64,000 nt of DNA, from NCBI RefSeq assembly GCF_014646115.1, contig NZ_BMMV01000010.1, forward strand, positions 124,001 to 188,000, written 5' to 3'. The position numbers were made by a program, and so were the translations under genes. This document shows, one piece after another, positions 24,575 to 33,822 of the stretch; position 1 is the first letter of the stretch; every line of letters begins with the position of its first letter. Under the pieces are notes generated by a model. The model was not told where the DNA came from, ran no database searches, and saw only the letters and a program-made list of their open reading frames with translations. The stretch comes from Streptomyces camponoticapitis (GTDB lineage: Bacteria; Actinomycetota; Actinomycetes; Streptomycetales; Streptomycetaceae).

Positions 24575-24911
24575 TGGGAAGCTCGTCTCCGCTGCTGAAG
24601 ATGATCGTGGCAAAGGCGTCGCAAAATGTATCGCACGGTGCCTGAGGTGCGAGCGGGAGCGGGAAACCGCAGCCGAACCGCGTCCCGACCGTGGCCGGAA
24701 GCTCGTGTTCCCCGCCCGAAATATCGATCGGCATGACTTAGCTCAGGATTCGTCCGGCTGTACGGGGCGCGGGGAACAGGCACAGACCCGCACGGGACGA
24801 GGCGGCGGACCCGCTCACTACGATCGGTGCGACCGCCGTCGCGGCAGGCGCGCCGGCACGCGCGTCCGCCGCCACCGGCGGTCCCCGCCCGCCACCGAGA
24901 GGACACCAGTC
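24575..24911. other. 337-bp divergent intergenic region, little to see
   Basis: This lies between the DUF350 start (minus) and the GH3 start (plus). The only symmetric element noted is TCGCAC-N10-GTGCGA at 24631-24652, possibly an operator. No convincing small gene is visible. A short Ala-rich stretch that looks like a signal sequence is readable at ~24811-24880 but is out of frame with the GH3 gene and lacks a start codon. Confidence 0.45.
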
Positions 24912-27176
24912 GTGCAAGCCGCCACCCCGGCCAGTTCCCCGGACGCCCCGTCGGACATCTCGTCGGACGGCTCACCGGACGGCTCACCGGCCGACTCCTC
25001 GGCCCGGAACGATCCGTACGACCGTCCCGTCGCCGAGCTGCTCGCCCGGATGACCGACGACGAGAAGCTCGGCCAGCTCCAGCAGCTCGCCTGGGCGGGA
25101 GCCACCGGCCCCGGCGGCACCCAGACCCAGCAGGCCGAAGAGGCGGCCCGCGCCGGCCTGTTGGGCTCCGTACTGAACATCCACGGCGCCAAGGAGAGCA
25201 ACGCCCTCCAGCGGATCGCGGTCGAGGAGTCCCGGCTCGGCATCCCGCTGATCTTCGGCCTCGACATCATCCACGGCTTCTGGACCACCTTTCCGATCCC
25301 GCTCGCGCAGGCCGCGAGTTTCGACCCCGCGGTGTCCGAGCTGGACGCGTCGGTCTCGGCGGCCGAGGCCCGGTCCAACGGCGTGCACTGGACGTTCGCG
25401 CCGATGATGGATGTCACCAGTGAGCCGCGCTGGGGCCGGATCGCCGAGTCGGGCGGCGAAGACCCCTATCTGAACGGCGTGCTGGCGGCGGCCAAGGTAC
25501 GCGGCTACCAGGGCGGCGACCTCAGGGCGAAGGACCGGATCGCCGCCTGCGCCAAGCACTACGTCGCGTACGGCGGGGCCGAGGGCGGCCGGGACTACAA
25601 CACCGTCGACGTGTCCGAGGCGCGGCTGCGCAATCACTACCTGCCGCCGTTCAAGGTGGCCGTGGACGCCCAAGTGGCCACGGTCATGGCCGCGTTCAAC
25701 ACCATCAGCGGTGTCCCCGCGCACGGCAACGAGCACACCCTCACCCGAATCCTCAAGCAGGACTGGGGGTTTGACGGCTTCGTCGTCAGCGACTGGACGG
25801 GGGTGCAGGAACTCGTCCCGCACGGCTTCGCCGCCGACGGCGCCGACGCGGCCCGGCTCGCGGTCAACGCCGGGGTCGACATGGAGATGGTCAGCACCCA
25901 TGTCGCCGACCACGGAAGGAAGTTGCTGAGCGAGGGCCGGATCGACGCGGCGCGGCTGGACGACGCGGTGACGCGTGTCCTGCGCGTCAAGTTCCGCCTC
26001 GGGCTCTTCGACGACCCGTACGTACCGGAGGCGGCCGAGATCCCCGGACCGACGGCGCGAGCCCGGTCGGCCGCCCGCACGGCCGCCGCGCGCTCGATGG
26101 TGCTGCTCAGGAACGAGGGGGGAGCGCTGCCGCTCGCCAAGACCGTGCGCTCCGTCGCCGTCGTGGGGCCGTTCGCCGACTCCGACGATCTCCAGGGCAC
26201 GTGGGCGGGGCCGGGTGCGGAGAAGTTCCGGTCCGTCACGGTGCTGAACGGCGTACGCGCCGCCCTGCCGGACGCCGAGGTGACCCACGCGCCGGGCATC
26301 GACCCGGCGGGCGAGGACACCGGCACGCTCCCGGCCGCCGTCGCGGCGGCGCGGGCCGCCGACGTCACGGTCGTCGTGGTGGGGGAGAGCCCCGCCATCA
26401 GCGGCGAGGGGAACTCGCGCAGCGACATCGGACTGCCCGGCAGGCAGGAGGAGTTGATCGCCGCGATCGCGGCGACGGGCAGGCCGTACGTCGTCGTCCT
26501 CGTCAACGGCCGCCCGCTCGCGCTCGGCGACTGGGCCGACGACGCGCCGGCCGTCCTGGAGGCGTGGCACCCCGGCATGGAGGCCGGGAACGCGGTCGCC
26601 GACGTGCTGTTCGGCGATGTCGACCCCGGCGGCCGGCTCCCGGCGTCCTTCCCCCGTACGGTCGGCCAGATCCCGGTCAACTACAACCACGAGCGGACGG
26701 GCCGCCCCTACAACCCCGCCGACCCGGACCAGCGCTATGTGTCCCGCTACCTGGACGTGGCCGACGGGCCGCGCTACCCGTTCGGCCACGGTCTGAGCTA
26801 CACCACCTTCACGCTCACCGAACCGTCGCTCAGCCGGAACTCGATCGCCGCCGGGGCCCTGCGGCGGGGAGACACGGTGGAGGTCGCCGTCACCGTACGC
26901 AACACGGGCGAGCGCGAGGGGGACGAAGTCGTCCAGCTGTATCTCCACGACCCCGTCGCGAGCATCGTGCAGCCGGTGCGGCGACTGCGCGGATTCCGCC
27001 GGGTGACGCTGGCGGCGGGGGAGTCCACCACCGTGCGCTTCGGCCTCGGCGCGGACGATCTCGGCTTCTGGACCAACGATCCGGACGGACGCTTCGTGGT
27101 CGAGGAGGGCACGGTCGACATCATCGTCGGCACCAGCTCGACGGCCACCGCCAAGGACACCCTGACGATCAGCTGA
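24912..27176 (+). CDS. GH3 beta-glucosidase, BglX-like
   Basis: A 754-residue protein from GTG 24912 behind GAGAGGA. After a ~35-residue Ser/Asp/Pro N-terminus comes the GH3 barrel: LLARMTDDEKLGQLQQLAWA, FGLDIIHGFWTTFPIP, APMMDVTSEPRWGRIAE, AKHYVAYGGAEGGRDYN and the nucleophile in GFVVSDWTGVQEL. The second domain (SMVLLRNEGGALPL, VVVGESPAISGEG) and a C-terminal fibronectin-III-like domain (EREGDEVVQLYLHDP) complete the BglX architecture. It hydrolyses non-reducing beta-glucosyl residues. BglX of E. coli is periplasmic, but no signal peptide is visible from this start, so this copy may be cytoplasmic. A terminator follows at 27202-27233. Confidence 0.92.
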   Translation: MQAATPASSPDAPSDISSDGSPDGSPADSSARNDPYDRPVAELLARMTDDEKLGQLQQLAWAGATGPGGTQTQQAEEAARAGLLGSVLNIHGAKESNALQRIAVEESRLGIPLIFGLDIIHGFWTTFPIPLAQAASFDPAVSELDASVSAAEARSNGVHWTFAPMMDVTSEPRWGRIAESGGEDPYLNGVLAAAKVRGYQGGDLRAKDRIAACAKHYVAYGGAEGGRDYNTVDVSEARLRNHYLPPFKVAVDAQVATVMAAFNTISGVPAHGNEHTLTRILKQDWGFDGFVVSDWTGVQELVPHGFAADGADAARLAVNAGVDMEMVSTHVADHGRKLLSEGRIDAARLDDAVTRVLRVKFRLGLFDDPYVPEAAEIPGPTARARSAARTAAARSMVLLRNEGGALPLAKTVRSVAVVGPFADSDDLQGTWAGPGAEKFRSVTVLNGVRAALPDAEVTHAPGIDPAGEDTGTLPAAVAAARAADVTVVVVGESPAISGEGNSRSDIGLPGRQEELIAAIAATGRPYVVVLVNGRPLALGDWADDAPAVLEAWHPGMEAGNAVADVLFGDVDPGGRLPASFPRTVGQIPVNYNHERTGRPYNPADPDQRYVSRYLDVADGPRYPFGHGLSYTTFTLTEPSLSRNSIAAGALRRGDTVEVAVTVRNTGEREGDEVVQLYLHDPVASIVQPVRRLRGFRRVTLAAGESTTVRFGLGADDLGFWTNDPDGRFVVEEGTVDIIVGTSSTATAKDTLTIS

Positions 27177-27201
27177 GGCGCGGGGCCCACTTGCTTCCGA
27201 C

Positions 27202-27233
27202 GGAGGCCCGCCGGATGATTCCGGCGGGCCTCC
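27202..27233. terminator. 13-14 bp hairpin terminator after the GH3 gene
   Basis: GGAGGCCCGCCGG (27202-27214) pairs perfectly with CCGGCGGGCCTCC (27221-27233) around ATGATT. It lies 26 bases after the GH3 stop. Confidence 0.88.
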
Positions 27234-27291
27234 ACCTCGTACGGAGAGCACCCGGAACGTTATCTCCGACGAGCAGGGAGACGAACCAGCC

Positions 27292-27645
27292 ATGGCAGAG
27301 ATCGACATCCGCGACAACCGGGCGCAGGGCCGGCTGGAGGCGTACGAGGGCGACGAGCTCGTCGGCGTCGTCGGCTATTTCGTGATGGCCGGTGCCCCGG
27401 CCGCGCTCGTGGCCGTCCACACGGTGGTGGAGCAGGGCCACGAGGGAAAGGGCATCGCGGGCGCCCTGGTGAAGGAGTTCTACGAGATGGGTGGCCGCGA
27501 GGGCGTACCCGTCGTACCGCTGTGCCCGTACGCCGCCAGGTGGGCGCAGCGGCACCCGGACGAGGTGACCGTGGCGCCGGCGGCCGACGAAGCGACCGTA
27601 CGCGCCGCCGAGGCCCAGCTGAAGGCGGACTCCAGGCGCTGGTGA
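27292..27645 (+). CDS. Small GNAT-type N-acetyltransferase (YjdJ-like)
   Basis: A 117-residue protein from ATG 27292, about 20 bases after AGGGAGACG. It is a minimal GNAT: strands around ELVGVVGYFVMAG and ALVAVHTVVEQG, then the acetyl-CoA motif GHEGKGIAGALVKEFYEMGG, and VVPLCPYAARWAQRHPDE near the end. This single-domain form (COG2388-like) is common in actinobacteria and acetylates an unknown small molecule or protein. The C-terminal helix (VRAAEAQLKAD) is an addition. It stands alone between two terminators. Confidence 0.88.
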   Translation: MAEIDIRDNRAQGRLEAYEGDELVGVVGYFVMAGAPAALVAVHTVVEQGHEGKGIAGALVKEFYEMGGREGVPVVPLCPYAARWAQRHPDEVTVAPAADEATVRAAEAQLKADSRRW

Positions 27646-27755
27646 GGCCGGCGGGGGGCGATACGCCGGGCCGATCATGAGTGGACCCGGCGCGCGTGGG
27701 CACGCGCATCGCGAGACATTGGGAAGGCACGAGTCCGTACTTTTGGAGGACTGGC

Positions 27756-27941
27756 ATGACCCATCCGTATCCCGACCCCGTACCGCCCTCGCCCACCCCT
27801 CCGCCGGGGCCGCCGGGCCCCGTCCCGGGCCCCGCGCCCGTCCCCGCGCCCCCGCCGGGCCCCACTCCGGACCCGATCCCCAGTCCGCCGGGCCCCGACC
27901 CCGTCCCGGACCCGGAACCCCAGCCGGGGCCGGTGGGCTAG
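27756..27941 (+). CDS. Proline-rich 61-residue miniprotein
   Basis: ATG 27756 is preceded by a clear TGGAGGA. The predicted peptide starts MTHPYPDPVPPSPTPPPG and is roughly half proline with Gly, Asp, Val and Ala; it has no Cys, no Lys and no signal peptide, and should be a polyproline-II rod. The ribosome site and the terminator 29 bases after the stop support translation of a real short gene. In-frame upstream starts (27681) lack a site. No family is recognised. Confidence 0.55.
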   Translation: MTHPYPDPVPPSPTPPPGPPGPVPGPAPVPAPPPGPTPDPIPSPPGPDPVPDPEPQPGPVG

Positions 27942-27970
27942 GTCGTGTCTTCGAAGACGGGAATGACGCA

Positions 27971-28005
27971 CCGGAGCCCTCGACCGTCACGGTCGAGGGC
28001 TCCGG
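27971..28005. terminator. 16-bp hairpin, bidirectional terminator
   Basis: CCGGAGCCCTCGACCG (27971-27986) pairs perfectly with CGGTCGAGGGCTCCGG (27990-28005) across TCA. It sits between the proline-rich gene and the convergent end of the GH92 gene. Confidence 0.9.
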
Positions 28006-28038
28006 GCACGCCCAGCAGGGGCGTCCTGCGAGGCGCGA

Positions 28039-30492
28039 TCAGTGGGGCAGTGTCCCCGGGGCCGTCGCCCACGTCGTGTTCGGGTGGTCCGTGAGGGTGA
28101 AGGTCAGTGAGCCGCCGTGGCGTACGAGCGAGGAGTCGATCCAGGACGCGTCGCGGGCCCGGCCGTTGAACCGGACCTTGTCCACGTACTGGTTCGTGTC
28201 CGAAGCCGCCGGAGCCGTGATGGTGACCGCGTGCCGGCCACCCGACGCCGCGATCACCGCACGTGGGAACAGCGGAGCCGTCAGCAGCAGGTCCGCGCGG
28301 CCCGGGGCCTGCGGGTAGACACCGAGCGCGGCGAAGACGTACCAGGCCGACATCGTGCCGAGGTCGTCATTGCCCGGGAGCCCCGAAGGGCCGGTCCCGT
28401 ACACCGTGTCGACGATCTCGCGGACGGTCTCCTGGGTCTTCCAGGGCTGCCCGAGCGCGTTGTACAGCCAGGGCGCGTGGATGCCCGGCTCATTCGTGGG
28501 GTCGTAGCGCAGCGCGTCGCCGCCGCGGAGCGACCAGGAGCCGTCCGGCTTGTGGAAGAAGAGGTCGAGCCGGGCCGCGGCCGCGGCCCGGCCGCCCATG
28601 GCCTCGGCCAGGCCCTGGACGTCCTGCGGGACCATCCACGTGTACGTGGCCGCGCTGCCCTGGGCGAAGCCGCGGTCGGACGCCGGGTCGAAGGGAGTCA
28701 CCCAACCGCCGTCCAGGTTCCTGGCCTGGATGTAGCCCGCTCCCGCCGTGGCCGCCGGGTTGAACACGTTCTTCCAGTAGCCGCCCCGCTCGCTCAGCTC
28801 CCGGTACTCCCGCTCGCGGCCGAGCTCCCGCGCCCACTGGGCGAGCGCGGCGTCCGCGACGGAGTCCTCCAGGGTCTCGGCGGCTCCGCCCCAGCAGTGG
28901 CAGACGTCCTGAGCCGCGTAGCGCGAGTCGAGGTACTGGGCCAGATTGGGCCGCTGGCCCTCGCACTGGCCGGGGCAGCCCGCGTCGGAGAGCCCGTCCG
29001 GGTGCGGGACGCTGGCCTGGCGGTAGAGCGAGTCGAAGGCGCCCTTGGCATCGAAGTTCCGAACGCCCATGGCGTAGAACGTCGCCAGCGTCGCGGCCGT
29101 CGGGTCGCCCGTCATCACATGCGTCGCTCCGCTGATGTGCACCCAGCGGTCCCACACCCCGCCGTTCTGCTTCGAGAAGTTGAACAGCGACTGGGCGAAG
29201 TCCCCGGCGACGCGAGGCTCCAGCAGGGCGAGCAGCTGCACCTGTGCGCGGTACTGGTCCCAGCCGGAGAAGTTGCTGTACTGCGCGCGCTGACCGTGCG
29301 CCACGCGCTGTGTCCTTCGGTCCATCCCGGGATAGCGGCCGTCCCTGTCGCTGATCAGGTTGGGCTGCTGGAGCGAGTGGTACAGCGCGGTGTAGAACGC
29401 GGTGCGCTGCGCCTCGCTGCCTCCGCTGATCGCGACGTCGCGCAGCTGCCGGTCCCAGGCCGCCCGGCCCGCCGCCGCCACGTCGGCCACGCTCGCCCGG
29501 GACGGTATCTCCCCGCGGAGGTTGGCCTCGGCGCCGGCGAGGGAGACGTACGAGATGCCGAGCCGTATTTTGACATCGTTGTCGCGTGCGGTGTCGAAGC
29601 TGACGTAACCGCCGGATCCCTGCCCGGCCCGGTCCGCCCCGGTCTTGTAGCCCTCGCCGCCGTCGGCCGTGGTGGAACCGGCGGACAACTGGTCGTTCCG
29701 CCATGTGCCGACGCCGGAGAAGGCGCGGTCGAAGGAGGCGGTGAAGTAGAGGCGGTAGTAGCTGTTGCGGTTGTTCTCACCGCCGTTGGCACGCCGCCCG
29801 CAGAACGCCCCGGTCTCCACCCAGCCGGTGACCTTGCGCGCCTTCTCGTCGATGTCGACGTGCGCGTCCTCGCTGCCGTTCAGGGAGTTGGAGACCCGGA
29901 AGAGCAGGTTGGCGGGCTTGTCGGCCGGGAAGCTGAAGTCCGCGACACCGGCCCGCTCGCTGACCGCGAGATCGGCCGCCGCGCCCGAGTCGAGCCCGAC
30001 CCGGTAACGGCCGGGCTCGGCCTTCTCGTTGTCGTGCGAGAAGTCCGCGGCGTACTTCGCGTCCTTGGTGTCGGCGGAGGGCGAGCTGTCGACGTCGCCC
30101 ACGAACGGCATGATCGGTACGTCACCCGCGGCCCCGGGATGGCACCCGGCGCCGTTGACGTGGGTGAGGCTGAGGCCGCGCATGCGGGTGGTGTTGTACG
30201 AGTAGCCGTTGGCCGCGCCGGTGTCCGTCTGGTCGCCCCTGGTGCTGGTCGGGGACCAGGCGATCATGCCGAACGGCAGATTCGCGCCGGGGTAGGTGTT
30301 GCCGCCGTTCGCGGACCCGATGAGCGGGTCCACGTACTCCACGGGATGCCGCACCTGGGCGGCGGAGGGCTCGGCGACCGCGGTGGTACCGGCGGCGAGT
30401 GAAGCCACCAGTCCGGCCAGAGCCGCGACCGATCCACCGCGGAACAGTGCCGATCGGCTCCTTCTTCTTCGCTTCTCCCGCAACGCTTCCAT
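28039..30492 (-). CDS. Secreted GH92 alpha-1,2-mannosidase
   Basis: An 817-residue protein from ATG 30492 (MEALREKRRRR), with AGGAAAGG upstream; the much longer reading frame extends over another gene and is not used. An Arg-rich n-region and the hydrophobic SVAALAGLVASLAAG give an export signal ending near AVAEPS. The N-terminal beta domain (YVDPLIGSANGGNTYPGANL, GMIAWSPTS, LTHVNGAGC) and the catalytic (alpha/alpha)6 domain (TNEPGIHAPWLYN, GNDDLGTMSAWYVFAALGVY) carry GH92 signatures. Members are Ca-dependent exo-mannosidases acting on N-glycans and fungal mannans. It is transcribed alone and ends at the terminator 27971-28005. Confidence 0.93.
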   Translation of the reverse strand: MEALREKRRRRSRSALFRGGSVAALAGLVASLAAGTTAVAEPSAAQVRHPVEYVDPLIGSANGGNTYPGANLPFGMIAWSPTSTRGDQTDTGAANGYSYNTTRMRGLSLTHVNGAGCHPGAAGDVPIMPFVGDVDSSPSADTKDAKYAADFSHDNEKAEPGRYRVGLDSGAAADLAVSERAGVADFSFPADKPANLLFRVSNSLNGSEDAHVDIDEKARKVTGWVETGAFCGRRANGGENNRNSYYRLYFTASFDRAFSGVGTWRNDQLSAGSTTADGGEGYKTGADRAGQGSGGYVSFDTARDNDVKIRLGISYVSLAGAEANLRGEIPSRASVADVAAAGRAAWDRQLRDVAISGGSEAQRTAFYTALYHSLQQPNLISDRDGRYPGMDRRTQRVAHGQRAQYSNFSGWDQYRAQVQLLALLEPRVAGDFAQSLFNFSKQNGGVWDRWVHISGATHVMTGDPTAATLATFYAMGVRNFDAKGAFDSLYRQASVPHPDGLSDAGCPGQCEGQRPNLAQYLDSRYAAQDVCHCWGGAAETLEDSVADAALAQWARELGREREYRELSERGGYWKNVFNPAATAGAGYIQARNLDGGWVTPFDPASDRGFAQGSAATYTWMVPQDVQGLAEAMGGRAAAAARLDLFFHKPDGSWSLRGGDALRYDPTNEPGIHAPWLYNALGQPWKTQETVREIVDTVYGTGPSGLPGNDDLGTMSAWYVFAALGVYPQAPGRADLLLTAPLFPRAVIAASGGRHAVTITAPAASDTNQYVDKVRFNGRARDASWIDSSLVRHGGSLTFTLTDHPNTTWATAPGTLPH

Positions 30493-30739
30493 CGCGAACC
30501 ACGACCTTTCCTGTGTAGCCACATTGCGTGAAACCGCTGTGACCCTAGGAGCGTTCGGCGGTCCGGCTTCATCCGGTGAGAAGCACAGCCGGTGAACTTC
30601 GCGTGAAACGGCCGCGGGCGGTCGACGGCCGCCGCCGCCGAAGGCCGGACGCCGACGGGCAACTGCCCGCCGGCGTCCGGTGGTTCGTCTCGTGCGCCGC
30701 GCCCCGCTCAGGCGGGACCCGACCGGCGGGCCCGCCCGA

Positions 30740-32179
30740 TCAGCCGGAGACCTCGGAGCGGTCGCCACCCCACAGGGTGTGGAACGACCCCTCGCGGTCC
30801 GTGCGCCGGTACGTGTGCGCACCGAAGAAGTCCCGCTGCCCCTGCGTGAGCGCGGCTGGCAGCCGCTCCGCGCGCAGCGCGTCGTAGTACGAGAGCGCCG
30901 CCGCGAAGCCCGGGGTCGGCACACCCTGCCGTACCGCCGTCGCGAGCACCTCGCGCCAGTCGTCCTGCGCCGCGCCGATCTCCTCGGCGAACTGCTTGTC
31001 CGCCAGCAGGCTCGGCAGATCGCGCTGCGCGTCGTACGCGCCCCGGATCCGGTCCAGGAACGCCGCCCGGATGATGCAGCCCGCACGCCAGATCGCGGCG
31101 ACGGACCCGAGGTCGATGTTCCAGCCGTACTCCTCGCTGCCCGCCTGGATCTGGTGGAAGCCCTGCGTGTACGACACGATCTTCGACGCGTACAGCGCCT
31201 GCTCCACCTGGTCCGCGAAGCGCGCGGCCTCGGCCTCGCCGAGCGCGGTCGCCCTCGGGCCCGGCAGCGTCTGCGAGACGTCCCGCAGCCCGGCGTGCCC
31301 CGACAGCGAGCGTGCGAAGACCGCCTCGGCGATGCCGGAGACCGGCACACCGAGGTCGAGCGCGATCTGCACCGTCCAGCGGCCGGTGCCCTTCTGCTCG
31401 GCCTGGTCGACCACGACGTCGACGAAGGGCTTCCCCGTCTCGGCGTCCGTGTGGGCCAGCACCTCGGCGGTGATCTCGATCAGATACGAGTCGAGCCGCC
31501 CGGTGTTCCAGGTCCGGAACGTCTCCGCGATCTTCTCGGGGGAGTAGCCGGCGACCGCGCGCAGCAGGTGGTACGCCTCGGCGATCAGCTGCATGTCGGC
31601 GTACTCGATGCCGTTGTGCACCATCTTGACGAAGTGCCCGGCGCCGTCGGGGCCGATGTGTGCCACCGTCGGGGCGTCGTCCGGAGCCTTCGCGGCGACG
31701 CGCTCCAGCAGCGGGCCGAGCGAGGCGTAACTCTCGGTGGATCCGCCCGGCATGATGCTCGGTCCGTGCAGCGCGCCCTCCTCGCCGCCGGAGATGCCCA
31801 CGCCGACGAAGTGGATGCCGCGCTCGCGCAGCTCCTTCTCCCGGCGCCGGGTGTCCGCGAAGTGCGCGTTGCCGCCGTCGATGATGACGTCGCCCTCTTC
31901 GAGCAGCGGGGCGAACTCCTGGATCACGGCGTCGGTCGGGTCGCCCGCCTTCACCATGATGACGAGACGCCGCGGGCGCTCCAGCGCCGCGACGAACTCC
32001 TCCGCCGAGTCCGCCGGTACGAAGACGCCCTCGTCGCCGAACTCGTCGACCAGGGCATGGGTCTTCGACGCTGTGCGGTTGTGCAGGGCGACGGTGAAGC
32101 CGTTGCGGGCGAAGTTCCGGGCGAGGTTGCGGCCCATCACCGCGAGCCCGGTGACGCCGATCTGGGCAGTACCACTCAT
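30740..32179 (-). CDS. gnd: 6-phosphogluconate dehydrogenase, decarboxylating
   Basis: A 479-residue protein from ATG 32179 (MSGTAQIG), with CAGGAG upstream; longer in-frame starts add a non-homologous N-terminus. The NADP site GLAVMGRNLARNFARNG is followed by HNRTASKT, the substrate loop GVGISGGEEGALHGPS and the signature FVKMVHNGIEYADMQLIAEA. The C-terminal domain ends RRTDREGSFHTLWGG. The length is that of the long dimeric class. It converts 6-phosphogluconate to ribulose 5-phosphate with CO2 and NADPH release. Streptomyces genomes often carry two copies; this one lies among sugar-uptake genes and is monocistronic. Confidence 0.95.
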   Translation of the reverse strand: MSGTAQIGVTGLAVMGRNLARNFARNGFTVALHNRTASKTHALVDEFGDEGVFVPADSAEEFVAALERPRRLVIMVKAGDPTDAVIQEFAPLLEEGDVIIDGGNAHFADTRRREKELRERGIHFVGVGISGGEEGALHGPSIMPGGSTESYASLGPLLERVAAKAPDDAPTVAHIGPDGAGHFVKMVHNGIEYADMQLIAEAYHLLRAVAGYSPEKIAETFRTWNTGRLDSYLIEITAEVLAHTDAETGKPFVDVVVDQAEQKGTGRWTVQIALDLGVPVSGIAEAVFARSLSGHAGLRDVSQTLPGPRATALGEAEAARFADQVEQALYASKIVSYTQGFHQIQAGSEEYGWNIDLGSVAAIWRAGCIIRAAFLDRIRGAYDAQRDLPSLLADKQFAEEIGAAQDDWREVLATAVRQGVPTPGFAAALSYYDALRAERLPAALTQGQRDFFGAHTYRRTDREGSFHTLWGGDRSEVSG

Positions 32180-32407
32180 GCGTGTGTGCTCCTGGGTCTC
32201 CGTCGGATGTACCTCGTCCGGCGGTAGGGGTGTACGTGCCGGCGGACGGGGCTGTTCATCGATCTTCAAGCCGCCCCGCATTCTTCCGCATTCCGGGTCG
32301 GCCGCGTCGTTTCCGTTCATCTCTTGGGCGGAAGTGGGGTCCGTACGGGTCATCGTTCACCAACTCTTGACACTCTCTCAGCGGCGGCGTAACACTGGCG
32401 GGGCTTT

Positions 32408-32421
32408 GGAGAGCGCTCTCC
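32408..32421. promoter_or_regulatory. Operator GGAGAGCGCTCTCC (site 1), upstream of DUF1996 gene
   Basis: A perfect 14-bp palindrome at 32408-32421, extended to TGGAGAGCGCTCTCCCA, lies 187 bases before the DUF1996 start and 228 bases before gnd. The CG-centred form is typical of LacI-family sites (compare the CebR box). Identical cores occur at 33747-33760, 49787-49800 and 52559-52572. The rest of the 429-bp gnd-DUF1996 interval (32180-32608) shows nothing else clear. Confidence 0.82.
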
Positions 32422-32608
32422 CACAGTGATCCCGGCGATCGCGGTGTCCGCCGTTCCTGCCGAACCCGGCGTATCCGGCGTTCCGGCCGGGTCTCCGGGG
32501 ATCCTCGCCGGATCCGGGAGCCGCTCCCCGCGGTGCACCGTCCTGTACCACTCTCTCCCCCCACCGCATACGGCGCGTATGCGGACGAAGAGCGGCATGG
32601 AGGTCCGC

Positions 32609-33706
32609 ATGGCCGAAAGACTCCGCAGAACCACCCTGGTGTCCGCGTTGCTCGTATTCACCGCCCTGGCCCTGGTGGCCATGGGTCTGACCGCGATCAC
32701 GGACACCGCCACCGCCGACCCCAAGAACGACCGCGGCACCACCGCCGCGTCCCACGCGGGACACAAGATGCCACCGGCCGTCCCCGTCCCCTCGGGCGAC
32801 GATCCCGACGGTGACGGCTACATACCGGCGAACCCGCCGGTCACCGGCGTCGTACCGTCGGACGAGATCCCGCCGCACCGCTACTTCCACGAATTCCAGG
32901 CCAACTGCGAGGTCACCCACACCAGGCCGGACGACCCGATCGTCTACCCGGGGCAGTCGGGCGCTTCGCACGACCACACCTTCATGGGCAACAGGACCAC
33001 CGACGCCAACAGCACCACGGCCTCGCTGGACGCCGGCACCACCGCGTGCAAGGCGCCGGGGGACCGGTCCGCGTACTGGATGCCGACCCTGCTCAACGGG
33101 GACCAGCCGGTACGGCCCATCGGCCCGCAGGTCATCTACTACAAGGCGGGAGTCACCGACTACCGCACCGTGCGGCCGTTCCCGAAGGGCCTGCGGTTCG
33201 TGGTCGGCAGCCCGACGCAGACGGCCGACGAGTTCCGCAACCACCCGGGCTGGGTGGAGGGCTGGGAGTGCGGCAACTCGTTCAACAACACCGAGATCCC
33301 GCTCAGTTGCCCGGCCACCCGTGATGTCCAGCTCAACCTCCGCTTCCAGGCGCCCAGTTGCTGGGACGGAGAGTATCTGGACACCCCGGACCACAAGAGC
33401 CACATGGCCTATCCGCTGGTCCAGGGCGCCAACCAGGACGTCTGCCCGACGTCGCACCCGGTGGCGCTGCCGATGGTCGAGTTCAAGATGGCCTGGCCGG
33501 TGAACGGGGACATGTCCAAGGTGAGACTCGCGAGTGGGACGGGGCACTCCTTCCACTACGACTTCTTCAACGCCTGGGACAACGCCACGCTGGGCGCCAT
33601 GGTCAACCACTGTGTCGTCGGCGGCCTCCAGTGCGACGCGCGCGGCTACGACCAGAACAATCCCGGGGCCGGTGCGGCCCTGAACGAGGACTACGAACTG
33701 CCGTGA
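32609..33706 (+). CDS. Secreted DUF1996 protein
   Basis: A 365-residue protein from ATG 32609 (MAERLRRTTLVSALL) with GGAGG five bases upstream; in-frame ATGs at 32597 and 32579 are alternatives. The signal peptide (LVSALLVFTALALVAMGL) ends near TATADP. DUF1996 covers ~85-350: FHEFQANCEVTHTRPDDPIV, GASHDHTFMGNRTTD, AYWMPTLLNGD, GWECGNSFNN, HKSHMAYPLVQG and the repeated C and H residues that suggest a disulfide-rich metal-binding enzyme. The family is secreted in fungi and actinobacteria and has no settled activity. Operators flank the gene on both sides, and the next gene is a secreted glycosidase, so a polysaccharide-related role is likely. Confidence 0.87.
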   Translation: MAERLRRTTLVSALLVFTALALVAMGLTAITDTATADPKNDRGTTAASHAGHKMPPAVPVPSGDDPDGDGYIPANPPVTGVVPSDEIPPHRYFHEFQANCEVTHTRPDDPIVYPGQSGASHDHTFMGNRTTDANSTTASLDAGTTACKAPGDRSAYWMPTLLNGDQPVRPIGPQVIYYKAGVTDYRTVRPFPKGLRFVVGSPTQTADEFRNHPGWVEGWECGNSFNNTEIPLSCPATRDVQLNLRFQAPSCWDGEYLDTPDHKSHMAYPLVQGANQDVCPTSHPVALPMVEFKMAWPVNGDMSKVRLASGTGHSFHYDFFNAWDNATLGAMVNHCVVGGLQCDARGYDQNNPGAGAALNEDYELP

Positions 33707-33708
33707 CC

Positions 33709-33761
33709 GGGAGCGCTCTTCCGCCGGGGTGCGACACGCCCTGACGGGAGAGCGCTCTCCC
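33709..33761. promoter_or_regulatory. Operator GGGAGAGCGCTCTCCC (site 2) with a weaker copy upstream
   Basis: A perfect 16-bp palindrome at 33746-33761 lies 61 bases before the glycosidase start. A degenerate copy, GGGAGCGCTCTTCC at 33709-33722, is centred 39 bp upstream, directly after the DUF1996 stop. The paired spacing suggests cooperative LacI-type repression. Confidence 0.82.
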
Positions 33762-33822
33762 AGGCTCGGTCCGCATCCCGCTTCCCATATCCCTCCGCCC
33801 GCACTCTCCCCACAGGTGACTC

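Noticed and set aside
24984..27317. A 777-codon minus-strand frame opposite the GH3 gene
   Set aside because: It is a high-GC shadow frame with no motif; the plus frame is an unmistakable GH3 enzyme.
28039..31350. A 1103-codon open frame beginning upstream of the GH92 gene
   Set aside because: The first ~286 codons are antisense to gnd or unrelated Arg/Ser-rich text; the signal peptide and ribosome site place the start at 30492.
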